The notes beneath the pieces are model-generated. The model ran no database searches and was not told the DNA's origin. It worked only from the letters and a program-made list of their open reading frames with translations. From Sphingomonadaceae bacterium (GTDB taxonomy: Bacteria; Pseudomonadota; Alphaproteobacteria; Sphingomonadales; Sphingomonadaceae): DNA of 64,000 nucleotides. This document shows positions 32,908 to 42,369 of the stretch, piece after piece (the first letter of the stretch is position 1; each line of letters begins with the position of its first letter). The stretch spans positions 1-64,000 of the forward strand of contig CANFXW010000012.1 of the NCBI GenBank assembly GCA_947451145.1, given 5' to 3'. The position numbers and the translations under genes are program-made.

Positions 32908-35355
32908 ATGATCAGAGGTGCAATTTCAGGCGTTCTGATGCTCGCCTTCGCCTTGTTCAGCCCGGCTGCTTTAGCCCAGCAACAACCTGGCAAAGCCTGG
33001 TCCGCTATCTGGATCGACGAGCCCGGTTCCGAGCCCGCCAAGGCCGGCGTATATCACTTCAGGAAGGATTTCGAGCTTTCCCAACAACCCGCAAGCTTCC
33101 CGATCCGCGTGTCTGCTGACAATCGCTACCGCCTCTATGTCAACGGGGTTGAGGTATCGAATGGACCGGCTCGCGGCGACCTGCTTCATTGGCGGTACGA
33201 AGCGTTAGACATCGCTGCGCATTTGCACGCCGGCAAGAATGTGATTGCAGCGCTCGTGTGGAACATGGGCGAATTCAAGCCCGCAGCACAGACTTCGCTT
33301 CGCACCGCTCTCGTCGTCCAGGGAGACAGCCCCGAGGCCAGAATCGTGAGCACGGGGACCAGCGGTTGGAAAGTCTTCGCCAGCCATGCCTACACCTTCA
33401 AGCGCGTCGTAGGTGCGGACACGGGAGGTTTCTATGTCGCTGGCCCGCGCGAGGAGCTCGACGCCAGGCAGGTCCCGTGGGGATGGGAGCAGCCGGACTT
33501 TGATGCCAAAGGCTGGGTTGATGCCAAGCCAATCGTCCAGCAATTCGCCTCACCGGTTGCTCTGGCACGCGGAACTCAATTCAATGGAAGTGCGGCCGAA
33601 TGGCAACTGGTCCCGCGCACGATACCTATGCCGGAACAGACACCCATCCGGTTCGCCTCCGTCCGCCGTGCCGAAGGCGTGGTTGTTCCGCCCGGGTTCA
33701 ATGCGGGTAAGCAACCTTTGGTCGTGCCGCGGCACTCCAAGGCGACATTGCTTCTCGACCAAGGCGCTTTGGCTGTCGGCTATCCGGTTATCGTTACGAC
33801 CGGCGGGGCAGGCGCGAAAGCAACCCTTATCTATGCCGAAAGCCTGTTCGACGCAGCCGGGAACAAGGGCAATCGCAACGATATCGAGGGCAAGACAATC
33901 CGGGGTTTGCGCGATACGATCCAGTTCGATGGCGGCAAGGGGCGGCGCTTCCAGTCGCTCTGGCTGCGCACCTGGCGCTATGTGCAGGTGGAAGTCGAGA
34001 CCGGTGATGAGCCACTGTCGATCGACAGTGTTGAAGGAATCTTTGCCGCCTATCCGTTCAAGCAAAGGGCGTCGTTCGAATCCGACGCAAAGTGGATCAA
34101 GCCGGTCTGGGACATGGACTGGCGCGCCTTGCGGATGAGTGCCTTCGAGACCTTCTGGGACACGCCCTATTACGAGCAACTCCAGTACGTCGGCGACACG
34201 CGCATCGAATCCCTGATGTCAGTCTATCAGACAGGCGATGATCGCCTGATGCGCAACGCAATCGAACAGTTCGATGACTCGCGAACTTCCGAGGGGCTGA
34301 CTGCAAGCGCCTATCCATCCAGTCTGCGACAGCAGATCCCGCCATTCTCGCTGTGGTGGGTCGCCATGGTCCACGATTACTGGATGCTGCGCGATGACCC
34401 CGCCTTTGTCCGGGGGCGCATGCAGGGCGTCCGCGATGTGCTCGACTGGTTCGAACAGCATGTCGACGAAACCGGGCTGCTCGGACCGATGCCGTGGTGG
34501 AATTACCTCGACTGGGCAAAGAGATATCCGGGCGGGGTGCCGCCAGGCGGTGGGAAGGGCCACTCGGTTGCAATCAATCTCCAGTTCGTCATGGCCTTGC
34601 AGCAGGCTGCCGAGATGGAGCAGGCACTAGATCGCCCGGATGACGCCAAGCGTTGTCGTGAACTAGCTAGCCGCATCATAGCCACTCTCCGAGCCAAAGC
34701 ATGGGACGAAGGGCGCGGACTGTTCGTCGATAGTCTCGAGGCGCGATCTTACAGCCAGCAGACCAATTCCCTCGCCATCCTCGCTCAGGCCGTCCCGGAG
34801 GGCATGCAGAAACCGGTGGCGGATAAGATGCTGGCTGACCAGGACCTTGAGCCTGCGACCTTCTATTTCCGCTTCTACGTCGACGAGGCGATGCGCCGCG
34901 CAGGTCTTGCCGACCGCTACCTCGGCCGGCTCGGGCCATGGCAAGAGATGATCCGCAACGGCATGACGACCACTGCGGAAACGCCCGAGCCAACCCGGTC
35001 TGACTCACACGCTTGGGCGGCCCATCCGAATTATCATCTGCTGGCGACGGTCTTGGGCATTCGGTCCGCCGCACCGGGCTTCAAGCGGATTTCGATTGCG
35101 CCTGCTCTAGGCGATCTGAAGTTTGCGTCGGGCAAGATGCCGCATCCCGGCGGGGAAATCAGGGTGTCTTATCGCATGCAGAAGAACACCCTGTTTGCCG
35201 ACGTGACCTTGCCCGATGCCGTGCCGGGCGAGTTCGTCTGGCGATCCGCGAAACTGGACCTGCGCGGCGGCACCAGTGCGATTGTTTGCAAGGCAGACCA
35301 ATGCCGAATTGTTGGAGCCGGCACTCCGCGCGATGGCGCATCAACGGGATATTGA
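32908..35355 (+). CDS. Exported alpha-L-rhamnosidase-like glycoside hydrolase (GH78 type)
   Basis: 815 aa from ATG 32908, GAGG upstream; signal peptide ends PAALAQQ. The N-terminal half holds beta-sandwich modules with YRLYVNGVEVSNGPARGD and ALDIAAHLHAGKNVIAALVW, characteristic of rhamnosidase accessory domains. The C-terminal (alpha/alpha)6 barrel has FWDTPYYEQLQYVGDTR, where the Glu or Asp is the candidate acid, FSLWWVAMVHDYW, and the late SDSHAWAAHPNYHL. It would remove terminal rhamnose from plant glycosides such as flavonoid rhamnosides. It could act on a related sugar; the class call is firmer than the substrate. Confidence 0.83.
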   Translation: MIRGAISGVLMLAFALFSPAALAQQQPGKAWSAIWIDEPGSEPAKAGVYHFRKDFELSQQPASFPIRVSADNRYRLYVNGVEVSNGPARGDLLHWRYEALDIAAHLHAGKNVIAALVWNMGEFKPAAQTSLRTALVVQGDSPEARIVSTGTSGWKVFASHAYTFKRVVGADTGGFYVAGPREELDARQVPWGWEQPDFDAKGWVDAKPIVQQFASPVALARGTQFNGSAAEWQLVPRTIPMPEQTPIRFASVRRAEGVVVPPGFNAGKQPLVVPRHSKATLLLDQGALAVGYPVIVTTGGAGAKATLIYAESLFDAAGNKGNRNDIEGKTIRGLRDTIQFDGGKGRRFQSLWLRTWRYVQVEVETGDEPLSIDSVEGIFAAYPFKQRASFESDAKWIKPVWDMDWRALRMSAFETFWDTPYYEQLQYVGDTRIESLMSVYQTGDDRLMRNAIEQFDDSRTSEGLTASAYPSSLRQQIPPFSLWWVAMVHDYWMLRDDPAFVRGRMQGVRDVLDWFEQHVDETGLLGPMPWWNYLDWAKRYPGGVPPGGGKGHSVAINLQFVMALQQAAEMEQALDRPDDAKRCRELASRIIATLRAKAWDEGRGLFVDSLEARSYSQQTNSLAILAQAVPEGMQKPVADKMLADQDLEPATFYFRFYVDEAMRRAGLADRYLGRLGPWQEMIRNGMTTTAETPEPTRSDSHAWAAHPNYHLLATVLGIRSAAPGFKRISIAPALGDLKFASGKMPHPGGEIRVSYRMQKNTLFADVTLPDAVPGEFVWRSAKLDLRGGTSAIVCKADQCRIVGAGTPRDGASTGY

Positions 35356-35359
35356 CGAA

Positions 35360-37492
35360 ATGCTGAGCCCGAACTTTGGACTATCACTTGGTGGCTTGCG
35401 TCGGACCTTGTTGCTGGGCACCGCCGCCCTGGCAGCATGCTGCATCCCGGCCGCTCCTGCGCTGGCGGCTCCCTGCAAGCCGGTCGGCGAGGCTCTGTTC
35501 GGCGGTGTCCCGGCGCCACTGGCGGTCGATGCAGACTGCACCGATCCGGACTACAATTCCGACACTCTCGTGATCGACAGCACCGAAGCCAAGACACTGA
35601 AACTCGCCGATGGCGGTTCGATTGCCTACACCGAGGTCAAGGCGCACTTCCCGGCTGCCGAAAAAGGCAATCCGTCCGCACCGCCTGCCGTCCATCGCGT
35701 CGTCTGGCGCTTTCCGGAAAAGGCCTATTTCCGCAATCGCTTCTTCCAGCAGACCTATCCACTCAACATCGAGATGCTCAACGTTGTCGATGCCCGTTTC
35801 GCCTTCGAAACCGGCGGCGGCTATACTGTTGGGGTCAATCCGGGAAATCCGAACGTCGGTTTCCGCATGCTTGCCGCTGCCGCAAAGCTGGCGAAAGCCT
35901 ATGCCCGCAAGTTCTATGGCACCAATGAACGTATCTACGGTTACATGTATGGCCAGAGCGGCGGATCGGTGCAGACAATCGCTGCGGCCGAAGGGACGAC
36001 CGGTGTCTGGGACGGCCTGGTGCCCGCGGTCATCGCAACCGACGGATTGAACAACCACAGCTTCGATTGGGGCGCACTGTATAATCTCGCCATACCTGAG
36101 GCGAAGCGGAAGGCGATTGCCGAAGCCGCTGCGCCGGGAAGCGGCAAGGACATCTACGCGGGCCTCGACAGCGACGAGCGCGCGGTTCTCGACGAAGTCC
36201 TGAGCGCCGGCTTTCCCCGCAATGTCCTCGAGACCATGCAGTTCTCGCTTGGTGGCGCGATGTTCGGACTGGGCTCGCTCCGCTCGCTCGACCCGACTTA
36301 CTTTGCGGATTTCTGGACCAAGCCCGGATACGAGGGAGCCAATCCACCTGCCTTCCTCAAGGCTGCAATAGTCGATGGCGTGGCCACGATCGCGACCATC
36401 ACCCGAAACGCACAAGGCGTTCCCACTGCGATCGCATTCGATCCGGCTTCGATTCCGGCGCTTGGCTCGAATGGATCGGACGGAGTGCAGTTCACGGTCC
36501 TGAGGGAGGGCGGCGAGGGGGCTGCGCTTCGCGGCAAGCTGGAGGGCACAACCTTCAAGCTGGACGATGGCAAGAACGATCCCGCGCTGCTTTCGGCTCT
36601 CGCGGTCGGGATGAAGGTCAAGCTCGACAACCGCATGGTCCTCGCTCTGGCCTTCTATCCGCGCCACTCGATCCTCGACAACGGCAACCCCGCATACAAT
36701 CAGTACCGGAATGCGGATGGCACGCCCCGATACGTCCAGCGGCCAAAGACCCCGATTGCCATCCCTTTGCTCAGCAATATCGGTGCCGCCGGGGGCATCA
36801 TGCAAAGCGGACGGCTGAAAACCAAAACGATTGTCTTCGAGAACCTGTCTGACGGGAACTCCTATCCCTACGTCGCGGGCTTTTATGCCGGACAGGTAAA
36901 ACGCGCGCTGGGTGCGAAAAAGGCGCAGCAGATGTTCCGCCTCTACTATCAGCAGAACGGCTTCCATGGCACCTTCCTTGACCCTCTGCCGGGCAAGTTC
37001 GGAACCATGACGGCCGCGACTGGCGGGACACTGCATCAGGTGCTGCTGGACCTGGCCGAATGGGCCGAAAAGGGCATCGCGCCGCGGCCGTCCACGCGTT
37101 TCATGATTGACCGGATGAACCAGATCGTGGTTCCGGCCCCGGCAGCCGCGCGTGGCGGGCACCAGCCCTCCACAGAGCTAACCATCAATGGCGGCAAGCG
37201 CGCGGAAGTGGCGGTGAACCAGCCGGTTACGCTTACTGGACGGATCGAGATGCCGCCGGGTCCCGGAAAGGTTGTCCAATACGATTGGTATCTTGGCACG
37301 CCTGACTTCAAGTTCGAACCCGCCACCAAGCTAGCCACCCCAAAAGCCAAGGTTGTTGTCAGCCGGACTGTCAGCTTCCCGACGCCGGGCGAATACATGA
37401 TCACCTTCAGGGCGACCGGTCAGCGCGAGGGCAAGCAGGACTCGACTACGCCGCTATACAACATTGACCGTGTGCGAATTGTGGTTCGCTGA
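35360..37492 (+). CDS. Large exported alpha/beta hydrolase with C-terminal PKD-like domain
   Basis: 710 aa from ATG 35360, 4 bases after the rhamnosidase stop. Leader GLRRTLLLGTAALAACC is Tat- or lipoprotein-like (Cys at 27-28). The nucleophile elbow is YMYGQSGGS with Ser200; a late His in NGFHGTFLDP could complete a triad. The final 100 residues (LTINGG... VVQYDWYLGTPDFKFEP... GEYMITFRATG) resemble a PKD/immunoglobulin-like module. Size and layout recall tannase/feruloyl-esterase-type secreted esterases, but I cannot assign a family. In this island it might remove acyl groups from decorated plant glycosides. Confidence 0.65.
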   Translation: MLSPNFGLSLGGLRRTLLLGTAALAACCIPAAPALAAPCKPVGEALFGGVPAPLAVDADCTDPDYNSDTLVIDSTEAKTLKLADGGSIAYTEVKAHFPAAEKGNPSAPPAVHRVVWRFPEKAYFRNRFFQQTYPLNIEMLNVVDARFAFETGGGYTVGVNPGNPNVGFRMLAAAAKLAKAYARKFYGTNERIYGYMYGQSGGSVQTIAAAEGTTGVWDGLVPAVIATDGLNNHSFDWGALYNLAIPEAKRKAIAEAAAPGSGKDIYAGLDSDERAVLDEVLSAGFPRNVLETMQFSLGGAMFGLGSLRSLDPTYFADFWTKPGYEGANPPAFLKAAIVDGVATIATITRNAQGVPTAIAFDPASIPALGSNGSDGVQFTVLREGGEGAALRGKLEGTTFKLDDGKNDPALLSALAVGMKVKLDNRMVLALAFYPRHSILDNGNPAYNQYRNADGTPRYVQRPKTPIAIPLLSNIGAAGGIMQSGRLKTKTIVFENLSDGNSYPYVAGFYAGQVKRALGAKKAQQMFRLYYQQNGFHGTFLDPLPGKFGTMTAATGGTLHQVLLDLAEWAEKGIAPRPSTRFMIDRMNQIVVPAPAAARGGHQPSTELTINGGKRAEVAVNQPVTLTGRIEMPPGPGKVVQYDWYLGTPDFKFEPATKLATPKAKVVVSRTVSFPTPGEYMITFRATGQREGKQDSTTPLYNIDRVRIVVR

Positions 37493-37535
37493 ATGGCCGG
37501 TCGAGTTTCATCAATGATAGATAGGGGAGTTAGCT

Positions 37536-38609
37536 ATGGCCGATAGAATGAGCAAAGCTCAGGCGACGGTTCTTGATCGTCGTACGCTGTTTGGCGGGGC
37601 TGCAGCCTTAGCTGCCGTGGCCGCGGCATCTCCGGTATTTGCCAAGATGAAGCCGTTCACGTCGTTTTACGGTCCGCGCTCGCGGACGATCTACGTCAAC
37701 GACTTGGCTGGTGACATCGATGGCCTGTTCGCAACCGCGCACTTGATTCTCTCGTCCACATCCGAACTGCGCGGGATTGTCGGTTCGAGCGCATCCGGAC
37801 CTCACGAGAGCGCTGAAGCGGCGGCGGCTTTCGGACGGGAAATCGCTACCCTGATGGGGGTGAAAGTGCCGGTCTACGTTGGCAGCGCCAAACCTCTCGG
37901 CAAAGATGGTACTGCGCAGCCATCGCCCGGAGTTCAGGCGATCATCGATGAAGCGATGCGCACCGATAGCGCGCTGCCGCTCTATGTCGCGGTTGGGGGC
38001 GGGCTTACCGAAGTGGCCAGTGCGATCAAGATCGAGCCGAAAGTGGCAGAGCGGATCACCCTGATCTGGATCGGCGGCGGCTCGTGGCCCGAAGGCGTGA
38101 CCCGGGAATACAACTTCAATCTCGATTCAGTGGCGGCGAGGTTCCTTTTCAACGAAACCCAGGTCCCGATCTGGACAATCCCGCAAGCGGTCTATTCGAC
38201 TTGCATAGTATCGGCCAGCGAGCTGCAGTCCCAGGTGGCTCCGCACGGCAAGATCGGCAAGTGGCTCTACGAGAAGCTGGTCCACGCAGGGCAGGAGATT
38301 TCGAAGAACATTCCGGCAAATAGCAAGTTCAAGTTCAACACAGGTGAAACCTGGATCTTGGGTGACAGTCCGCTCGCTGTCCTTACCTCGCTGACGGATT
38401 GGGTGCCCAACTATGACGGAAAGACCGTGGCGTGGGACAGGACCAGTGCAGGCCATTACGATGAGGTGATTGCTCCGCTGCTCAACGCCGACGGCACTTT
38501 CAGTCCGCGCACTGAAGGGCGGAAGGTCCGGATCTACAAGGACATCGACACACGGCTGATGTTCGGCGACTTTTTCGCCAAACTGGCGTTGAACTTCCCG
38601 GCACGGTGA
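37536..38609 (+). CDS. Exported nucleoside-hydrolase-like protein
   Basis: 357 aa, AGGGGAGT ribosome site. A twin-arginine signal (DRRTLFGGAAALAAVAAASP) ends near VFAKM. The N-terminal NDLAGDIDGLFAT corresponds to the DTDxGxDDA calcium site of inosine-uridine nucleoside hydrolases with Asp56, Asp60 and Asp62, although shifted from the canonical form. Later LYVAVGGGLTEVASAI and LIWIGGG match the fold. It would hydrolyse an N- or O-ribosyl-type bond in the periplasm. In a rhamnoside/sugar operon it may act on a glycoside rather than a nucleoside. The activity is a guess. Confidence 0.75.
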   Translation: MADRMSKAQATVLDRRTLFGGAAALAAVAAASPVFAKMKPFTSFYGPRSRTIYVNDLAGDIDGLFATAHLILSSTSELRGIVGSSASGPHESAEAAAAFGREIATLMGVKVPVYVGSAKPLGKDGTAQPSPGVQAIIDEAMRTDSALPLYVAVGGGLTEVASAIKIEPKVAERITLIWIGGGSWPEGVTREYNFNLDSVAARFLFNETQVPIWTIPQAVYSTCIVSASELQSQVAPHGKIGKWLYEKLVHAGQEISKNIPANSKFKFNTGETWILGDSPLAVLTSLTDWVPNYDGKTVAWDRTSAGHYDEVIAPLLNADGTFSPRTEGRKVRIYKDIDTRLMFGDFFAKLALNFPAR

Positions 38610-38616
38610 GCGAAGC

Positions 38617-38700
38617 ATGAAGCCTGATCTTATGTCTGTTCGCCCGCTGCATGATCAAATTGTCGCCTGCACTGCCGAGCGCTTGCTGGAGCGCCTGTAA
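38617..38700 (+). CDS. 27-codon ORF with GroES-like N-terminal words
   Basis: A short reading frame from ATG 38617 to TAA 38700 encodes 27 residues including MSVRPLHDQIVA, which resembles the RPLHDRVLV start of the GroES co-chaperonin but then departs. Its stop overlaps the start of the next gene (TAATG), so it could serve as a coupling leader. It may be a chance match or a fossil fragment. Confidence 0.3.
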   Translation: MKPDLMSVRPLHDQIVACTAERLLERL

Positions 38701-39278
38701 TGAATGGTCCGAAGATCCCGCCCCTGGCGCACGAAGAATGGACTGACGAGGCGCGTGAAGTCTTCGCCTATTGGGAGGGCGAGGAGGCGCGGGAGAATGG
38801 TTCGCGATCCAATACGATGATGACACTGGCCCAGCACCCCAAGCTGGCGATGGCCTCGCTCGATCTTGGCAAATACTTCATGCTCGAGTCATCGCTCTCC
38901 GCGAGGCAGATCAAGCTGATCATCCTCCGCATCGCGCACCGTTATGGATCGACCTATCAGTGGACCCACAATTCGCATGGCGCGAAGCAGGTCGGCATCA
39001 GCGAGGCTGAAGTTGCAGCTGTCCAAACTGGCCCCAACGATCCGATCTGGTCGCGCGAAGACCGCGCGCTCCTCAGCGCAGTTGATAGCGTCAATGCGGG
39101 TGGCCGATTTGAAGATGGCGACTGGTCTGAACTTGAAGGCCTGTTCGACCGTCGCTTCATCATGGATTTGATCCACGCGGCAGGTTACTTCACAATGGTC
39201 GCGTGGGGCCTGATCGCTATGGGGGTAGAGGTCGAAGCTGACTTCGCCGATTTTTCCAAGAACAGGGCGAAATCCTAG
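38700..39278 (+). CDS. Carboxymuconolactone decarboxylase (AhpD-like) family protein
   Basis: 192 aa from ATG 38700, with GGAG 10 bases upstream. Helical AhpD/CMD fold with SARQIKLIILRIAHRYGSTYQWTHNSHGAKQVGIS, seen here as LIILRIAHRYGS and YQWTHNSHGAK. The AhpD Cys-x-x-Cys redox motif is absent, so it belongs to the decarboxylase-like branch without peroxidase chemistry. The function in a sugar operon is unclear; it could act on the aromatic aglycone left after glycoside cleavage. Last gene of the operon. Confidence 0.85.
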   Translation: MNGPKIPPLAHEEWTDEAREVFAYWEGEEARENGSRSNTMMTLAQHPKLAMASLDLGKYFMLESSLSARQIKLIILRIAHRYGSTYQWTHNSHGAKQVGISEAEVAAVQTGPNDPIWSREDRALLSAVDSVNAGGRFEDGDWSELEGLFDRRFIMDLIHAAGYFTMVAWGLIAMGVEVEADFADFSKNRAKS

Positions 39279-39490
39279 TTATTCATTTGCTCTAATCCCG
39301 AGTGCAAAGTGGCGGGATAATTCGAGCATTGGCCGGATCCGCGCGATCTGAGCGTGCAATCCACCTGCAATGTCCCGCATCCAGCCATATCCCTTTAAAC
39401 AGCTTGCAGAAACGCGCTGCTTGTTAAGCGATTTCCGGAACAATTCTTTGGCGATCTGGTGCTTCGAGACCGTTGCCGCAGGCCTTTCAA

Positions 39491-41818
39491 TCAATTGCAC
39501 GCCCTCGCGGCATTCTGCAGTGGCACGACGATATCGGTCCTGTCAGATTCGGTCAGCCCAAACTGTTTGCCAAAAGCCTGCCAGGCATCGAGTGCATCCC
39601 TGGTGCCTTTGCACTCTGCTGCTTTGCCCGAGGCTTTGGAGAGCAGCCCTGCCCGGGATGCCAGCGCCCGGGCGCGGCTTCGGGCAACCATCAGATCGTT
39701 GGGATAGCTGTGGTTTAGGGCGTCATTTTGCCGGGTAATGTCGTTGGACAAGGCAAGGGCCTCTGCGGTTCGGCCTGCTGAGGCCAAGGTTGCTGCTCTG
39801 TCTCCCTCAAGAGACAGGAGATTGACGTAAGTTCCGGTATCCTCGGGATCGCGCTGCACGACCCGGCGGTAGAGGTTACTGCCTTCAGTCAGCAATCTGA
39901 GCGCACGATCATAATCCTTTGGTTCATTCGTACTGGCCTCGGCCGTGATCATCAGAGCGGCAACATAAGCGCGGGTGTAGGTCATGGAGTCGGCATACTT
40001 GACGGTCAGCGGGCGAAGCACGTTGAGTGCCTCTTGCCCATAGGTAGCAGATTGCCTGAAATCGTTGTCATAGAACGCCGCTTCGGCCAGCAGGCGGTAG
40101 GCAAGCCCCAGTTCACGCACCAGATCATCATTCACAGGTTGATGCGCCATTCGTGCCTTTGCTGCATCAATTTCCGATTTCAGCAGGACAATCGCCTGCA
40201 TGGGTTTGTTGAGCCAGGTATAGGCATCTGCCCGGCAATCGCGGGCAATCCAGACAATATCGCGCGCATCGCCTGTCGTCTCGCCTGCCAGCAAAGGTTC
40301 AACGGACTGGGCAAAGGTGATCGCCTGCTCAACGCCATGATCAGTATAGATACTTCGCGAACAGCGCTGAGCGCGCAGGCGGGCAAGTGCCAGCCGGAGG
40401 TCCTGGCGATCTGGATACCTTTGCATAGCATCGCTGAGGACCACATCTGCGCGGGCAAGGTTTTCTCCCGCCAACTTGCTCAACTGCAAATTGGGGCCGC
40501 CGCGCCGCCCGCCCTGAACAATCGCCAGTCTGGTAAAGCCTTGGCCGATATCCAGCGCAAGGTCTGCTGATGGCTCCTTCTCGGCCGCGAGGCTGGTGAG
40601 GTAGGACTGGCTTTTGTCGAGCAGGGCCAGCCTGACCTTGAGCGTGCCGGGCACCTTTTCCAGCCCGTCAAACTGGTCATAGAGCATGTAGCGCGCCAGG
40701 CTGCGCACCTCGGCAAAGCGATGCTCGGCTTCTGCCTGCGCACGCTCGGCGCGGATGTACAGTGCGGTGGTGGTGACCGCGGTAATGGCCAGCAGCGCGA
40801 CACCGAGTGCCAGCGCCCGGTTGCGGCGAAGGAACATCAGGAATGCGCGCGCCCGTCCGGGTGGTCGAGCCGTCACCGGCGCATGCCGCCGCCAGCGATC
40901 AAGGTCTGCTATCAGTTCACTTACAGCACCATAGCGCAACGATGCATCGTCCTGCGCCGCCTTGGCTGCCACGGCGTGCAAATCTTGATCAGCCCCTGCA
41001 ACGCCTTCAATCAGCTTGCCCATCAGCACACCGAGGGCAAACACGTCATCCGTGGGCGTCGAGCGTTCGCCGGACAGGCGCGCCGGACTGGAATAGCCGG
41101 GCGTATGCGCGCTTCCCGCCCGCCCGCTATCTTCACCGACCAGCCGGGCAATGCCGAAATCGAGCAGCTTGACCCCGAACCCTTCGGCGACAACGACATT
41201 GCTGGGCTTTACATCGGCGTGGACCACCAGTTCGCGGTGGGCATATTCCAGTGCCTCGCAAGCGTCACGGAACAGGGCGAGGCGGGCCGCCAGATCAAGG
41301 CCCTGAGCCGCCGCATAATCGGTGATCGGCACGCCCTTGATCAGTTCCATGATGATATAGGGCGCGCCGTCCTCGCTCACCCCGCCATCGAGCAGGTGCG
41401 CGATATGGGGATGGTGCAGCCGCGCCAATATCCGCCGCTCTGTGGCAAACTGTTCATGGGTGGTGGCGGAGAAGATGTTCCGCCGTATCACCTTGATCGC
41501 CACCTGCTGATCAAACAGGCCATCGTCGCGGGCAGCCCGATAGACCAGCCCCATGCCGCCGCGCCCGATTTCTTCGATGATGCGGTAATTGCCGATCCGT
41601 TCCGGCGGAGGCGGCTCCTTTTCCAGCTCTGCCGGTTCGGGCGGCTGGGTGGGGATCATCGCGGCAGAGCGATCGGCGCGCAGCATGGCCAGAACTTCTG
41701 CCAGTACGGCAGGCTCATTGACAAGGACGGCGCGCAGCCGTTCCTCTCGCGCTGCTTCTGGCCAATCGAGAGCTTCCTCGAACAGGCGCAGAACGCGGCG
41801 TTCGCGTTCGATATCCAT
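39491..41818 (-). CDS. Membrane Ser/Thr protein kinase with long extracytoplasmic helical domain
   Basis: 775 aa. Cytoplasmic kinase domain (about 76-310): glycine loop IGRGGMGLVYRA, Lys109, Glu127, catalytic HADVKPSN with Asp202 (HRD replaced by HAD) and LLDFGIARL with Asp220. One transmembrane segment at about 322-342 (LALGVALLAITAVTTTALYI), then about 430 residues with TPR-like helices (AYRLLAEAAFYD, AEALALSNDI). The start overlaps the ECF sigma stop by one base, so sigma and kinase are one operon. This kinase class, linked with an ECF sigma factor of the same family, may phosphorylate that sigma factor or its partner. Confidence 0.88.
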   Translation of the reverse strand: MDIERERRVLRLFEEALDWPEAAREERLRAVLVNEPAVLAEVLAMLRADRSAAMIPTQPPEPAELEKEPPPPERIGNYRIIEEIGRGGMGLVYRAARDDGLFDQQVAIKVIRRNIFSATTHEQFATERRILARLHHPHIAHLLDGGVSEDGAPYIIMELIKGVPITDYAAAQGLDLAARLALFRDACEALEYAHRELVVHADVKPSNVVVAEGFGVKLLDFGIARLVGEDSGRAGSAHTPGYSSPARLSGERSTPTDDVFALGVLMGKLIEGVAGADQDLHAVAAKAAQDDASLRYGAVSELIADLDRWRRHAPVTARPPGRARAFLMFLRRNRALALGVALLAITAVTTTALYIRAERAQAEAEHRFAEVRSLARYMLYDQFDGLEKVPGTLKVRLALLDKSQSYLTSLAAEKEPSADLALDIGQGFTRLAIVQGGRRGGPNLQLSKLAGENLARADVVLSDAMQRYPDRQDLRLALARLRAQRCSRSIYTDHGVEQAITFAQSVEPLLAGETTGDARDIVWIARDCRADAYTWLNKPMQAIVLLKSEIDAAKARMAHQPVNDDLVRELGLAYRLLAEAAFYDNDFRQSATYGQEALNVLRPLTVKYADSMTYTRAYVAALMITAEASTNEPKDYDRALRLLTEGSNLYRRVVQRDPEDTGTYVNLLSLEGDRAATLASAGRTAEALALSNDITRQNDALNHSYPNDLMVARSRARALASRAGLLSKASGKAAECKGTRDALDAWQAFGKQFGLTESDRTDIVVPLQNAARACN

Positions 41819-42369
41819 CAGACGACCTGCATCTCTTTGAGCAGCCAGGCCCGCGCGGTTTGCCAGCGGCGATGAACTGTGCGTTCGGACAGGTCCATAC
41901 TTATGGCGATCTCGGGCATGGTAAGACCGGTGTAGAACCGTAGCTCGACAATCCGCGCGGCATCGGCATCGACCCGTGCCAGCTTGTCCAGCGTGCCGTC
42001 GAAGCTTTCGATATCCAGCTCGGTCGCCGCATCGGCAAAGTCGGTCATCAGAGTCATCACATCGCCGCCGCGCTTCGCTGCCTTGTGGCGCCGCACTTCG
42101 TCGATCAGTGTGGTGCGCATGACCCGCGCGGCAAGCGCGAGGAAGTGGCTCTGATCGCCTGCCGCCAAGCCGCTGGAATGGATCATGCGGATCGCCGCTT
42201 CGTGGACGAGATCGGTGGGTTGCAGGTGCATCCGCCCGGAATCGCCGTTCAGCACCCGGCGGGCGATGCCGCGGAATTCCTCATAATACAGCGCCAGCAA
42301 CCGCTCGCGCGCAGGGGCCTCTCCGCGCGAAAATGCCTGCCACAACTGATCGAGATCATCGGCTGCCAT
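41818..42369 (-). CDS. ECF-family RNA polymerase sigma factor
   Basis: 183 aa. Region 2 (LLALYYEEFRGIARRVLNGD... LQPTDLVHEAAIRM, AARVMRTTLIDEVRRHKAAKR) and region 4 (DADAARIVELRFYTGLTMPEIAISMDLSERTVHRRWQTARAWL) match the ECF type that is paired with Ser/Thr kinases and TPR proteins (TIGR02999-like). No anti-sigma factor is adjacent; phosphorylation by the kinase encoded next may replace it. It is divergent from the two exported-protein genes at 42567 and 42967, its natural target candidates. Overlap with the kinase start is one base. Confidence 0.9.
   Translation of the reverse strand: MAADDLDQLWQAFSRGEAPARERLLALYYEEFRGIARRVLNGDSGRMHLQPTDLVHEAAIRMIHSSGLAAGDQSHFLALAARVMRTTLIDEVRRHKAAKRGGDVMTLMTDFADAATELDIESFDGTLDKLARVDADAARIVELRFYTGLTMPEIAISMDLSERTVHRRWQTARAWLLKEMQVV

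Noticed and set aside
35384..37162. 592-codon open frame on the minus strand
   Set aside because: Antisense shadow of the large alpha/beta hydrolase gene. It has no ribosome site or recognised domain and follows from high GC at third positions.
38700..39278. AhpD-like selenoprotein (given nearby selB)
   Set aside because: The protein has no CxxC/CxxU motif and no in-frame TGA; it belongs to the decarboxylase-like branch.
40721..41875. 384-codon plus-strand frame
   Set aside because: Lies opposite the Ser/Thr kinase with intact catalytic motifs and has no domain of its own.
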